Source: Mesorhizobium sp. L2C084A000
Lineage (GTDB): Bacteria; Pseudomonadota; Alphaproteobacteria; Rhizobiales; Rhizobiaceae
NCBI RefSeq assembly: GCF_000502875.1
Contig: NZ_AYWX01000009.1
Coordinates: forward strand, 312,558 to 376,557
Direction: 5' to 3'
DNA length: 64,000 bases
A model generated the notes under the pieces. The model was given only the letters and a program-made list of their open reading frames with translations, did not search any database and was not told where the DNA came from. This document shows positions 55,214 to 64,000 of the stretch, in pieces. A program made the position numbers and the translations under genes. Each line of letters begins with the position of its first letter. Position 1 is the first letter of the stretch.

Positions 55214-55909
55214 ATGACAGAATTCGTCCTTCCCTTGCCCGCAACCGCATCGGTGGCCATTGCGGGCTCGTCCGATCGTTTCGCGGTGCGCCGTATCTAC
55301 TGCGTCGGCCGCAACTACGCGGCGCATGCCCGCGAATTCGGCAATGACGAGCGTGATCCGCCCTTCTTCTTTACCAAGCCGGCCGACGCGGTGGTCGATT
55401 CCGGCACCGCTATCCCCTACCCGCCGCTGACGGCCGATCTACACCACGAGATCGAATTGGTGGCTGCGATCGGCAAAGCCGGCTTCCGCATTGCCCGCGA
55501 CAAGGCGCTGGACCACGTCTGGGGCTACGGCGTCGGCATCGACCTCACTCGCCGCGATCTGCAGGACGAGGCCAAGAAGGCCGCCCGTCCGTGGGACTGG
55601 TCGAAGGCCTTCGACCGCTCCGCGCCTTGCGGCCCGCTGATCCCCGCGGCGAAATCCGGCCACCCACAGAAGGGCCGCATCTGGCTCGCCGTCAACGGCA
55701 AGGTCAGGCAGGATGCCGACCTCGCTGAACTGATCTGGCCAATATCGGATATCGTGTCGATCTGCAGCGAGGCGATGGAGCTCGAGCCCGGCGACCTGAT
55801 CTTCACCGGTACGCCGGCAGGCGTCGGCGCGGTTGGCCCCGGCGACACGATGACCGGCGGCGTCGACGGCATCGGCACCATCGAAGTGACCATCGGCCAG
55901 CCGAAGTGA
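55214..55909 (+). CDS. Fumarylacetoacetate hydrolase family protein
   Basis: The product of 231 residues is of the short FAH type, like fumarylpyruvate hydrolase. It has the family segments RIYCVGRNYAAHAREFG, PPFFFTKPADAVV, the metal-binding LHHEIELVAAIGKAG and GYGVGIDLTRRDLQ, and the C-terminal GDLIFTGTPAGVGAVGPGD. It is followed by a maleylacetoacetate/maleylpyruvate isomerase gene, so the pair should process ring-cleavage products of gentisate or homogentisate. ATG 55214 starts the conserved part; the frame upstream runs over the palindrome. Confidence 0.9.
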   Translation: MTEFVLPLPATASVAIAGSSDRFAVRRIYCVGRNYAAHAREFGNDERDPPFFFTKPADAVVDSGTAIPYPPLTADLHHEIELVAAIGKAGFRIARDKALDHVWGYGVGIDLTRRDLQDEAKKAARPWDWSKAFDRSAPCGPLIPAAKSGHPQKGRIWLAVNGKVRQDADLAELIWPISDIVSICSEAMELEPGDLIFTGTPAGVGAVGPGDTMTGGVDGIGTIEVTIGQPK

Positions 55910-55913
55910 GCGC

Positions 55914-56564
55914 ATGAGCGGCCTCGTCCTGCATAATTACTACCGTTCCTCCACCTCCTACCGGGTGCGGATCGCGCTGGAGATGAAGGGGCTGAGCTAC
56001 GACTATGTCCCGCATCATCTGCGCCATGGCGAACATCTGGAACCAGCCTATCTCGCGGTCAATCCGCAAGGCCTGGTGCCGGCGCTGGTGCTCGGCGACG
56101 GCACGCTGCTGACGCAATCGCTGGCGATCATCGAGTTCCTCGACGAGACCAAACCGGAACCACCGCTGCTGCCGAAGGACCCGGCCGGCCGGGCACGCGT
56201 GAGAATGCTGGCGCAGATGATCGCCTGCGACATCCACCCGGTGAACAATCTGCGCGTGCTGACCTCGCTGCGCACGCTGTTCGGCGCCGGCGACGAAGAC
56301 ATCGCCAACTGGTTCCGCCATTGGGTGAACGAGGGCTTTCAGCCGCTTGAAAAGATCATGGCGTCGGCGGCGGAGAGGGGTACATTCTGCCATGGCGACG
56401 CGCCGGGCCTGGCCGACATCTGCCTCGCCGCGCAGATTGCCAGCAACGCCCGCTTCGGCGTCGACTTGACCCCCTACCCGACGATCGCGCGCATCAATGC
56501 CGCCTGCATGGCGCTGCCGGCCTTCCAGAAAGCCGCGCCCCGGAACCAGATCGATGCCGAGTAG
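55914..56564 (+). CDS. maiA: Maleylacetoacetate/maleylpyruvate isomerase (zeta-class GST)
   Basis: This encodes 216 residues. The zeta glutathione S-transferase motif is seen as YRSSTSYRVRIALEMKGLSY (SSxSxRVRIA), followed by NPQGLVPALVLGDG and the helical C-terminal domain with TRFCHGDAPGLADICLAAQI-like FCHGDAPGLADICLAAQIAS. It starts five bases after the FAH gene. Homogentisate or gentisate degradation fits the pair. Confidence 0.92.
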   Translation: MSGLVLHNYYRSSTSYRVRIALEMKGLSYDYVPHHLRHGEHLEPAYLAVNPQGLVPALVLGDGTLLTQSLAIIEFLDETKPEPPLLPKDPAGRARVRMLAQMIACDIHPVNNLRVLTSLRTLFGAGDEDIANWFRHWVNEGFQPLEKIMASAAERGTFCHGDAPGLADICLAAQIASNARFGVDLTPYPTIARINAACMALPAFQKAAPRNQIDAE

Positions 56565-57027
56565 AAAAGCCACCGACCCAGGTGAAGCCAAGGCGCTGGC
56601 CGATATAGAGGCTTATGGCTGCCACATCTTGCATGTGCTGGAGGAAGGCGACGATCCGCCTTTCACCTATTCGGTTGGAATAGAGCACAACTTCAAGGCG
56701 CCGGAACTCATCGTCATCGGCCTGAAGCCGGAAATCTCCCAGTTCATCATCAACGAGTATTGCAGCCGCGTCCGCTCCGGCGAGGTTTTCCAACCAGGGC
56801 AGCGATCGTCCGGTTTTATCGAAGGTTTCGACTGTCAATTCGGCGCCGTTCATATCGAACACTATCGCGAGCATTTCGGCTGGGACCTCTGGTTCTACGA
56901 CGGCCTGGATTTCGGTGTTCTCCAGCTGATCTATCCCACTGTGGACGGCATCTGGCCGTGGCAGGCCGAGGCGAGCGACTGGTTCCGAGCCTGGCAGCCG
57001 CTTCTCGACACCGCGCCGTGGCCATAG
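56554..57027 (+). CDS. DUF4262 family protein
   Basis: The product has 157 residues with the DUF4262 segments YGCHILHVLEEGDDPPFTYS, VGIEHNFKAPELIVIGLKPE and a C-terminal WPWQAEASDWFRAWQPLL. The family has no known function. ATG 56554 overlaps the end of maiA by 11 bp. A larger N-terminal extension would overlap maiA even more. Confidence 0.83.
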   Translation: MPSRKATDPGEAKALADIEAYGCHILHVLEEGDDPPFTYSVGIEHNFKAPELIVIGLKPEISQFIINEYCSRVRSGEVFQPGQRSSGFIEGFDCQFGAVHIEHYREHFGWDLWFYDGLDFGVLQLIYPTVDGIWPWQAEASDWFRAWQPLLDTAPWP

Positions 57028-57029
57028 GC

Positions 57030-58271
57030 TTATCTGCCGACGCGCAGCGTCAACGCCCAGAACAGCAGCGCCAACAGGCCGATGCCGGCGCCAAGCACAC
57101 AGACGCCATTCCAGCCCATTGCACCATAAGCCATGGTCGAGGCGATGGAGCCCAGGGCGCTGCCGACCGAGTAGAAGATCATGTAGCCGCCAACCAGTCG
57201 GCTGCGCGCATCCGGCCGCCGGGCGAAGATCAGGCTCTGGTTGGTGACGTGGACGGCCTGGATCGCCAGATCCAGCATGACTATGCCGGCGACGAGCAAC
57301 CACAGAGACATGCCCATGAAGGCGATCGGCAGCCAAGCCGCCATCATCAGCAGCAGGCTGAGGCCGGTGACCAACTGGCCGCATCCACGATCGACGAGGC
57401 CGCCGGTCCAGCGCGCACCGAGCGCGCCGGCGACGCCCGCAAGGCCGAAAAGCCCGATCTCGGTATGCGAAAGTGAAAATGGCGCGACGCTGAACGGCAG
57501 TACCAGCGGCGCCCACAGCACGTTGAAGCTGGCGAAGATCAGCATGGCCAGCACCGCCCGCACGCGCAGCAGCGGCTCCTGCGCGAACAGCAGCAGCACC
57601 GAAGCGAGCAGGCGTGGATAGGATGTGCGTGGCCGCTCCGCCTCGTGGCGCGGCAGGATCAGGTAGAGAACCATCGCCATGACGAGCGTCAACATGGCCG
57701 AGACAAGATAAACCCAGCGCCAGCCGGCGAAATCGGCGACGACCCCCGAAGCGAAGCGGGCAAGCAGGATGCCCAGGATGACGCCGCTGGTGACGGTGCC
57801 GACCGCCCGCCCCCGCTCCGATGCTACAGCGAGGTCGGCAGCGAAGGCGACCAGCACCTGCACCACCACCGCCAGCAGCCCGACGACCGCGAGGCTCGCC
57901 AGCAGCATCGCCGCGTTGGGCGCGATCCCGACCGCCACCAGCGCCACGGCAGACAGAATCGCCTGCCCGGCAATCAGCTTGCGGCGATCGAACAGGTCGC
58001 CCAGCGGCACGATGAAGAACAGGCCGAGCCCATAGCCGATCTGCGTGACCGTCACCACGATGCCGACCGAGGCCGGCGCGATAGCAAAATCATGCGCTAT
58101 GGCGTCGAGCAGCGGATGAGCGAAATAGATATTGGCGACGCTCAGGCCGCAGGCGATGGCGAAGATCAGCGCGGTCAATCGTGACAATCCCGTAGGCGGC
58201 GGCGCCACCCGATGCGGCCCATCGGATTGCTCGAGGCTTGTTGCACCGCTGTTCGCCACCTGCATGTTCAT
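57030..58271 (-). CDS. MFS efflux transporter (YgaY/YbcL-like)
   Basis: The 413-residue transporter has twelve membrane helices, with the MFS loop LGDLFDRRKLIAGQAILSAV between TM2 and TM3 and QAVHVTNQSLIFARRPDARS before the last helices. Its start ATG 58271 follows GGAGAGAG. It is divergent from an HxlR regulator with a symmetrical operator-like sequence next to its start, so it is probably controlled by that regulator. Substrates are probably drugs or other small molecules. Confidence 0.87.
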   Translation of the reverse strand: MNMQVANSGATSLEQSDGPHRVAPPPTGLSRLTALIFAIACGLSVANIYFAHPLLDAIAHDFAIAPASVGIVVTVTQIGYGLGLFFIVPLGDLFDRRKLIAGQAILSAVALVAVGIAPNAAMLLASLAVVGLLAVVVQVLVAFAADLAVASERGRAVGTVTSGVILGILLARFASGVVADFAGWRWVYLVSAMLTLVMAMVLYLILPRHEAERPRTSYPRLLASVLLLFAQEPLLRVRAVLAMLIFASFNVLWAPLVLPFSVAPFSLSHTEIGLFGLAGVAGALGARWTGGLVDRGCGQLVTGLSLLLMMAAWLPIAFMGMSLWLLVAGIVMLDLAIQAVHVTNQSLIFARRPDARSRLVGGYMIFYSVGSALGSIASTMAYGAMGWNGVCVLGAGIGLLALLFWALTLRVGR

Positions 58272-58286
58272 GTCTCTCTCCACAAA

Positions 58287-58305
58287 AGGTTTCAACTTGA
58301 AACCT
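58287..58305. promoter_or_regulatory. Palindromic operator candidate between MFS and hxlR-type genes
   Basis: AGGTTTCAACTTGAAACCT is a perfect 9-bp inverted repeat around a central C, 16 bp upstream of the MFS start. A second small palindrome, GTTGCAAC, lies at 58333-58340. Both are in the 99-bp divergent region. Confidence 0.6.
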
Positions 58306-58370
58306 CTTGCTGGATAGGCGGAACAGTTTTATGTTGCAACCGAAATTAGAGCATTGGACCGACGACTGCC

Positions 58371-58832
58371 ATGGTGAAACGAACGAGCCACCACGAAGCG
58401 GATTGCTTCATAGCGCGACCACTGGACGCGATTGGCGACTGGTGGTCGCTGCTCATCGTGCGTGACGCCTTCGACGGCTTGCGGCGCTTCGGCGAATTCC
58501 AGAAGAGCCTCGGCGTCGCCAAGAACATCCTGTCGTCGCGGCTGCGCAATCTTGTCGCGCATGGCATCCTCGAAACGGTCCCGGCGCCCGACGGCAGCGC
58601 GCATCATGAATATGTGCTGACGCAAAAGGGACGCGGCCTGTTCTATGTCCTGGTTGCCCTGCGGCAATGGGGCGAAACCTACTTCGCCGGACCGGGCGAA
58701 CCCTATACCTTCATGGTCGACAATCTCACCAGCCGGCCGATCAAGCGACTGGAAGTACATGCCGAGGACGGGCGGCAGCTTGCCCCCGGCGAAACCCGGC
58801 TTGCCGACTTTCGCAACCGCGGAACCGGTTAA
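58371..58832 (+). CDS. HxlR family transcriptional regulator
   Basis: The winged-helix protein has 153 residues. It includes the family segment FIARPLDAIGDWWSLLIVRD, LRRFGEFQKSLGVAKNILSS and LVAHGILETVPAPDGSAHHE, with YVLTQKGRGLFYVLVALRQW at the wing's end. HxlR regulators usually control a divergent neighbour, here the MFS transporter. An N-terminal cysteine (EADCFIARPL) is typical of redox- or electrophile-sensing HxlR members. Confidence 0.9.
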   Translation: MVKRTSHHEADCFIARPLDAIGDWWSLLIVRDAFDGLRRFGEFQKSLGVAKNILSSRLRNLVAHGILETVPAPDGSAHHEYVLTQKGRGLFYVLVALRQWGETYFAGPGEPYTFMVDNLTSRPIKRLEVHAEDGRQLAPGETRLADFRNRGTG

Positions 58833-58930
58833 GAGCTGCTGCCTGCCAACAGGCCTGGCGGAATCGATTTCTGCTCGACCAGACAGGGAATCGGCTATCG
58901 TTTCCTGCAGCACAGAGGGTGGAGTGACCG

Positions 58931-59971
<1,041 letters not shown>

Positions 59972-59989
59972 GCGAGGACGGTACCGTCG

Positions 59990-60880
59990 TCAGGCGATCG
60001 CGCGTCGTGGCAATTCCTGCTTCGCGAATCGCTTGGCGCCGACGACGCAAAGCACGACGCCAAGCGTGACGACCACCATCAGCGGGCTGACCTGCTCGTG
60101 CAGCAGCGTCGCTGCCAGTGCCAGTCCGAAAAATGGCTGCAGCAGCTGCAACTGCCCGACCGCGGCGATGCCGCCTTGCGCCAGCCCGCGATACCAGAAC
60201 ACGAAGCCGATCAGCATGCTGAACAGCGAGACATAGGCAAGCCCTATCCACGCACTGACGCCGACGCCGTCGAACGACGGCGGCATGGTCATCAGCGTCA
60301 GCACCAGCATGATCGGCAGCGACAGCACCAGCGCCCAGCAGATCACTTGCCAGCCGCCAAGCTTGCGTGACAGCGCGGCACCCTCGGCATAGCCCAGACC
60401 GCAGGCGATGATGGCGGCCAGCATCAAACCATCACCCACCGGCGAGGCCGTCACGCCCTGCGTCAGGGCAAAACCCGCGACCAGCGCGCTGCCGATGCAT
60501 GAAAACAGCCAGAACGCCGGGCGCGGCCGATCGCCGCCGCGCAGCACGCCGAAAATCGCAGTGGCCAGCGGCAGCAGGCCGACGAAGATGATGGAATGGG
60601 CCGTGGTGACGTGCTTGAGCGCCAGTGCGGTCAGCAAGGGAAAGCCGACCACCACGCCAAGCGCGACGATCACCAGCGACAGCAGGTCGCCGCGCTCCGG
60701 ACGCTTTTGCCGAAACAGGAGCAGCAGTGCCAGGCCAAGCAGTCCGGCAATCGCCGCTCGGGCCGAAGTCAGGAATGTCGGATCGAAATCCCTGACCGCC
60801 ACGCGCGTTGCCGGCAGCGAGCCGCTGAAGATCAACACGCCGATGAATCCATTCATCCAGCCGCTCGCGGTCTTGTCCAT
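59990..60880 (-). CDS. EamA/DMT superfamily transporter
   Basis: The product of 296 residues has ten predicted helices in two EamA repeats. The first repeat has FIGVLIFSGSLPATRVAVRD and FDPTFLTSARAAIAGLLGLA, the second AWIGLAYVSLFSMLIGFVFW and YRGLAQGGIAAVGQLQLLQP. GGAG precedes ATG 60880. It is divergent from a MocR-type regulator, which probably regulates it. Confidence 0.9.
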   Translation of the reverse strand: MDKTASGWMNGFIGVLIFSGSLPATRVAVRDFDPTFLTSARAAIAGLLGLALLLLFRQKRPERGDLLSLVIVALGVVVGFPLLTALALKHVTTAHSIIFVGLLPLATAIFGVLRGGDRPRPAFWLFSCIGSALVAGFALTQGVTASPVGDGLMLAAIIACGLGYAEGAALSRKLGGWQVICWALVLSLPIMLVLTLMTMPPSFDGVGVSAWIGLAYVSLFSMLIGFVFWYRGLAQGGIAAVGQLQLLQPFFGLALAATLLHEQVSPLMVVVTLGVVLCVVGAKRFAKQELPRRAIA

Positions 60881-60984
60881 CGTATGCTCCGTTTGTCGGC
60901 TCCGTATCGCGCGGAGCCGGTAGTATCGCCAGAGACAATGCGGTACAATTACACACAACTGTCATGCTTAGAAGAGCAGTACGG

Positions 60985-62388
60985 ATGGACAAACAGACAA
61001 CAGGAAGCGAGAGCAGCGGAACGCTGGTCGAAGGCGTCATGGCGACGATCCGCCAGCGGATCGCGGCGCGCAGCCTGACGCCGGGAGCGCAATTGCCGTC
61101 GATCCGCACCTTTGCCAAATCCATGCGAGTGTCCAAATCCACCGTGGTCGAAGCCTATGAGCGGCTCGCCGCCGAAGGTGCGATCCGCTCGCGGCCGGGC
61201 TCCGGATTCTATGCCGCCGGATCGCTGGCGCCGCTGTCGCTGGCCGAGATTGGTCCTCGCCTCGACCGCGCGGTCGACCCCCTCTGGATCTCACGCCAGT
61301 CCCTGGAGGCCGGCGACGACATGCTGAAACCCGGCTGCGGCTGGCTGCCGGCCTCGTGGATGCCGCAGGCAGGTCTGCGCCGGGCACTGCGCACGGTAGC
61401 GCGTGCCGACGATATCGCACTGGTCGATTACGGCACGCCGCTCGGCCTGCCACCGCTGCGGCAATTGCTGGCGCGGCGTATGGCCGGGCACGGCATCGAG
61501 GCCTCTCCCGGGCAGATCATGCTGACGGAATCAGGCACGCAGGCCATCGACCTGTTGTGCCGGTTCCTGATCGAGCCGGGCGACACCGTGCTGGTCGACG
61601 ACCCCTGCTACTTCAACTTCCACGCTCTGTTGCGCGCCCACCGGGCCAAGGTCGTCAGTGTCCCCTACACGCCGTCGGGGCCGGATATCGATCTATTCGC
61701 GCAAGCGTTGGCCGAGCACCGGCCGCGCCTCTACATCACCAATTCCGCCATCCACAACCCGACCGGCGCGGTGCTGTCGCCAGTCACCGCCCATCGGCTG
61801 CTCAAGCTCGCCGACCAATCGGATCTGACCATCGTCGAAGACGACATCTTCGCCGATTTCGAACATGCGCCCGCCCCGAGGCTGGCGGCGTTCGATGGTC
61901 TCAACCGCGTTGTCCACATCGGCAGCTTCTCCAAAACGCTTTCGGCGTCGGTTCGCTGCGGCTTCATCGCTGCACCGCGCGACTGGATCGAGCCCCTGAC
62001 CGACCTCAAGATCGCCACTACCTTCGGCGGCGGCCGGCTCGCGGCCGAACTGGTGCTGACGCTGCTCAAGGACGGCAGCTACCGCAAGCATATGGATTTG
62101 CTGCGCGCGAAGCTTGCCCGCGCCATGGGCGAGACCAGCGTTCGTCTGAAGGCGATCGGTATCTCACCCTGGATCGACCAGCCGGCCGGCCTGTTCCTGT
62201 GGTGCAGCCTGCCGGATGGCGTCGATGCGGCTGAAGTGGCCCGCCGCGCTTTGGCCGACAACATCGTGCTGGCGCCCGGCAACGCGTTCAGCCTGTCTGG
62301 AACGGCCAGCCGCTTCCTGCGCTTCAACGTCGCCCAATGCACGGACGAGCGGATTTTCACGGTGATCGAAGCTGCGATGGCGCGTTGA
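60985..62388 (+). CDS. MocR/PdxR-type GntR regulator with aminotransferase domain
   Basis: The 467-residue protein has an N-terminal GntR winged helix (LTPGAQLPSIRTFAKSMRVS then YERLAAEGAIRSRPGSGFYA). A type I aminotransferase domain follows, with TLVEDDIFADFE-like TIVEDDIFADFEHAPAP and the PLP lysine in GSFSKTLSASVRCGF. Such regulators bind pyridoxal phosphate and often control a divergent transporter or metabolic gene. ATG 60985 was chosen over 60964 because AGAAGAG lies upstream; either is possible. Confidence 0.9.
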   Translation: MDKQTTGSESSGTLVEGVMATIRQRIAARSLTPGAQLPSIRTFAKSMRVSKSTVVEAYERLAAEGAIRSRPGSGFYAAGSLAPLSLAEIGPRLDRAVDPLWISRQSLEAGDDMLKPGCGWLPASWMPQAGLRRALRTVARADDIALVDYGTPLGLPPLRQLLARRMAGHGIEASPGQIMLTESGTQAIDLLCRFLIEPGDTVLVDDPCYFNFHALLRAHRAKVVSVPYTPSGPDIDLFAQALAEHRPRLYITNSAIHNPTGAVLSPVTAHRLLKLADQSDLTIVEDDIFADFEHAPAPRLAAFDGLNRVVHIGSFSKTLSASVRCGFIAAPRDWIEPLTDLKIATTFGGGRLAAELVLTLLKDGSYRKHMDLLRAKLARAMGETSVRLKAIGISPWIDQPAGLFLWCSLPDGVDAAEVARRALADNIVLAPGNAFSLSGTASRFLRFNVAQCTDERIFTVIEAAMAR

Positions 62389-62489
62389 TGCCCATCAAGC
62401 TGATCCTGTTGCCTGGGCAACCTTCGGCTGCTAGGGAACCGCGAGCGCACTCGAGAGAATGTCCGCGCAATCATTCCGGGATAGTGGTT

Positions 62490-62519
62490 ATGGGAACCAG
62501 CAAGTCAGCAGACAAGTAG
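62490..62519 (+). CDS. Nine-residue leader peptide of the exporter gene
   Basis: ATG 62490 opens MGTSKSADK followed by TAG at 62517-62519. Leaders of plasmid-borne cmlA genes read MSTSKNADK, so seven of nine residues agree. In those genes a ribosome stalled by chloramphenicol on this leader opens a hairpin that hides the ribosome-binding site of cmlA. The length, position 101 bp upstream of the exporter, and a hairpin starting at the base after next fit the same mechanism. Confidence 0.75.
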   Translation: MGTSKSADK

Positions 62520-62520
62520 G

Positions 62521-62590
62521 CCGCAACAGCAGTTCGTTGTTGCGGCGGCCCGTCATTTCCCATTTTCAGTGAGAACGGCAGATCGCCGCC
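62521..62590 (+). promoter_or_regulatory. Attenuator hairpins before the CmlA/FloR-like gene
   Basis: CCGCAACA (62521-62528) and TGTTGCGG (62538-62545) form a perfect eight-pair stem. GGCGGC (62544-62549) can instead pair with GCCGCC (62585-62590). The two share bases 62544-62545, so they may exclude one another. The layout directly after the MGTSKSADK leader suggests antibiotic-controlled attenuation. Confidence 0.6.
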
Positions 62591-62620
62591 AAATGTAGCC
62601 ATTTGAGCGGATGTTCAATC

Positions 62621-63817
62621 ATGCCTTGTCCAAAAAACCCGACATGGACCACTTCCCTGCCAGCAGCCATGGTGCTGATGGCGCCCTTCGACATCCTGGC
62701 CTCGCTGGCCATGGATATCTACCTCCCGATCGTCCCGGCGATGCCGGGAATCCTCAAGACATCGCCTGATGTCATCCAGCTGACGCTGAGCCTCTACATG
62801 ATCTGTCTTGGGCTCGGCCAAATCGTCTTCGGCCCGATTTCCGACAGGATCGGCAGGCGTCCGGTGCTGATCGGCGGCGCGCTTTTATTTGCAGGCGCTT
62901 CCGGCCTGCTCGCCTGCACCTCGCTGGCCATGGTGTTCGTCGCCTTGCGGGTCGTGCAGGCCATCGGTGCATCCGCCATTCTCGTTGCGACCTTTGCAAC
63001 GGTTCGCGACGTTTATGCGCAGAGGCCTGAAAGTGCCGTCATCTACGGCCTGTTCAGTTCGATGCTGGCCTTCGTGCCGGCGTTGGGGCCGGTTGCCGGT
63101 GCATTGATCGCCGACAATCTCGGCTGGCGCGCGATCTTCCTGACGCTCGGCGGTCTGGCGGTAGCCGCCACCCTCAACGCATGGCCGAGATGGCATGAAA
63201 CACGGCCCACCAATGGCAACGACAGGCGAATGGCGTTTCGTCCCATTCTCTCCAGCTTAGCCTTCTGGACCTATACGCTCGGCTTCAGCGCCGCCATGGG
63301 CGCCTTCTTCGTGTTCTTTTCGACAGCGCCACGGGTGCTCATGGATCGCGCCGGCTTTTCACAACTCGGTTTCAGCCTTGCCTTTGCCACCGCGGCACTG
63401 GTCATGATCGTGACCACCCGCTTCGCCAAAAGGTTCATTGCACACTGGGACATCGCGGGCAGCGTCGCGCGCGGCATGGCGATGTTGCTGCTCGGCGCGG
63501 CACTGCTGGCATTCGGACAGGTATTCGCGGCACCGTCCTTCGTCACATTCGTCGGCCCGATGTGGGTCATCGCCGTGGGCATCGTCTTCACTGTTTCGGT
63601 CACCGCGAACGGCGCACTCGAGGCCTTCGGCGATGTCGCGGGAACCGCCGTCGCGCTCTACTTCTGCATCCAGAGCCTTGTCGTCGGCATCCTCGGCACG
63701 CTGTTCATCATCCTGCTTGATGGAGACACGGCGTGGCCGCTGGTGGGCTACTGTTCGGTCATGGCGACGCTCACACTAAGCGCGCTGAGATATTTGCGGA
63801 AACGCCAAACCGAATAA
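62621..63817 (+). CDS. CmlA/FloR-like chloramphenicol exporter (MFS)
   Basis: The product has 398 residues and twelve membrane helices. The start LMAPFDILASLAMDIYLPIV-like segment (APFDILASLAMDIYLPIVPA), the loop FGPISDRIGRRPVLIGGALL, VATFATVRDVYAQRPESAVI and FFVFFSTAPRVLMDRA match the CmlA/FloR branch of 12-helix drug exporters closely, by memory. FloR and CmlA expel florfenicol and chloramphenicol. ATG 62621 was chosen; TTG 62603 is upstream in frame. The leader peptide upstream supports this identity. No integron or IS sequence is visible, so the gene looks chromosomal. Confidence 0.9.
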   Translation: MPCPKNPTWTTSLPAAMVLMAPFDILASLAMDIYLPIVPAMPGILKTSPDVIQLTLSLYMICLGLGQIVFGPISDRIGRRPVLIGGALLFAGASGLLACTSLAMVFVALRVVQAIGASAILVATFATVRDVYAQRPESAVIYGLFSSMLAFVPALGPVAGALIADNLGWRAIFLTLGGLAVAATLNAWPRWHETRPTNGNDRRMAFRPILSSLAFWTYTLGFSAAMGAFFVFFSTAPRVLMDRAGFSQLGFSLAFATAALVMIVTTRFAKRFIAHWDIAGSVARGMAMLLLGAALLAFGQVFAAPSFVTFVGPMWVIAVGIVFTVSVTANGALEAFGDVAGTAVALYFCIQSLVVGILGTLFIILLDGDTAWPLVGYCSVMATLTLSALRYLRKRQTE

Positions 63818-63825
63818 ACGGGACA

Positions 63826-63862
63826 GATGAGAAGCCTGGGCGATTGGCGCAGGCTTCTCATC
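63826..63862. terminator. Bidirectional terminator between the exporter and LysR genes
   Basis: GATGAGAAGCCTG and CAGGCTTCTCATC are perfect 13-bp arms around an 11-base loop, placed between the converging genes and only four bases from the LysR stop. Confidence 0.75.
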
Positions 63863-63866
63863 GTTG

Positions 63867-64000
63867 TCAGCGAGACGCCGCGCAGATCTCCCGCACGCAG
63901 TCGCGCAGCCAGCGTTGCGCCGGATCGGCATCCAGGCGCGGGTGCCACAGCATGGAGATGGTGACCCCAGCCGTGGCAACAGGCAGGGCAAAACTGTGCA
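63867..64000 (-). CDS. C-terminal end of a LysR-type regulator (5' part outside window)
   Basis: The last 43 codons are visible, reading HSFALPVATAGVTISMLWHP and then RLDADPAQRWLRDCVREICA before TGA. The LWHPRLDADPAxRWLR ending is typical of LysR-family effector domains. The regulator converges on the exporter gene and need not control it. Confidence 0.75.
   Translation of the reverse strand, partial: HSFALPVATAGVTISMLWHPRLDADPAQRWLRDCVREICAASR

Overview
The window looks like a chromosomal segment of a high-GC alphaproteobacterium of the Rhizobiales, most likely Mesorhizobium or a close relative. The reasons are the gene order scpA-scpB-tatABC-serS-surE-pcm-nlpD and yajC-secDF, an ExoR-type periplasmic regulator, a DUF982 protein, a popZ homologue, a fused SecDF, and two families of palindromic intergenic repeats that I associate with Mesorhizobium. 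The genus is inferred from memory, not from a search.

Layout. Positions 1-5.3 kb (minus strand) hold a squalene/phytoene-synthase-like gene cut by the window edge, a Mth938-like gene, secDF, an extra truncated secD and yajC. Positions 5.5-8.4 kb hold a plus-strand AAA ATPase and a divergent AraC regulator/NAD(P)-binding protein pair. Positions 8.4-24.4 kb are one long minus-strand housekeeping block, which in transcription order reads dgt, argS, a very large SPOR protein, nagZ, scpA, scpB, tatA, tatB, tatC, serS, surE, pcm, and a LysM/LytM lipoprotein. Positions 24.5-26.5 kb are plus strand: an A-type Fe-S carrier, a VOC protein, xthA and a small secreted protein. Positions 26.5-37.3 kb are minus strand: ilvD, exoR, a FadL porin, valS, popZ, tolC and a second isoaspartate methyltransferase. 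Positions 37.4-41.4 kb hold tRNA-Cys, tRNA-Asn, several small orphan genes and an hsp20 operon preceded by a ROSE-like RNA thermometer. Positions 41.6-50.5 kb hold a cupin, cutC, a GNAT, an oxalate/formate-type MFS antiporter with a 38-residue companion, an acyltransferase and a coxS-coxL-coxM molybdenum hydroxylase operon. Positions 50.7-55.0 kb hold a FIST-domain (NosP-like) gene, a hybrid histidine kinase (NahK-like), an inserted low-GC Sel1-type gene and a convergent LuxR response regulator. Positions 55.2-64 kb are accessory metabolism and transport: a FAH/maleylacetoacetate isomerase pair, DUF4262, MFS/HxlR, an alcohol dehydrogenase, EamA/MocR, a CmlA/FloR-like exporter and the end of a LysR gene.

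Most notable observations. (1) The CmlA/FloR-like exporter is preceded by a nine-codon leader, MGTSKSADK, and a hairpin, nearly the same as the chloramphenicol-sensing attenuator of plasmid-borne cmlA genes. (2) A tandem duplication of the yajC 3' end plus the secD 5' half left a separate gene for the first transmembrane segment and periplasmic domain of SecD. Its stop codon comes from yajC sequence read out of frame. (3) The presumed nitric-oxide sensing pair nosP-nahK is separated from the response regulator by a low-GC cassette flanked by 20-bp direct repeats. (4) A ROSE-like thermometer, a tiny MFS partner protein, giant hairpins inside the cox operon and several perfect operator-like palindromes lie in intergenic regions. 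I saw no CRISPR array, rRNA, complete insertion sequence or prophage.
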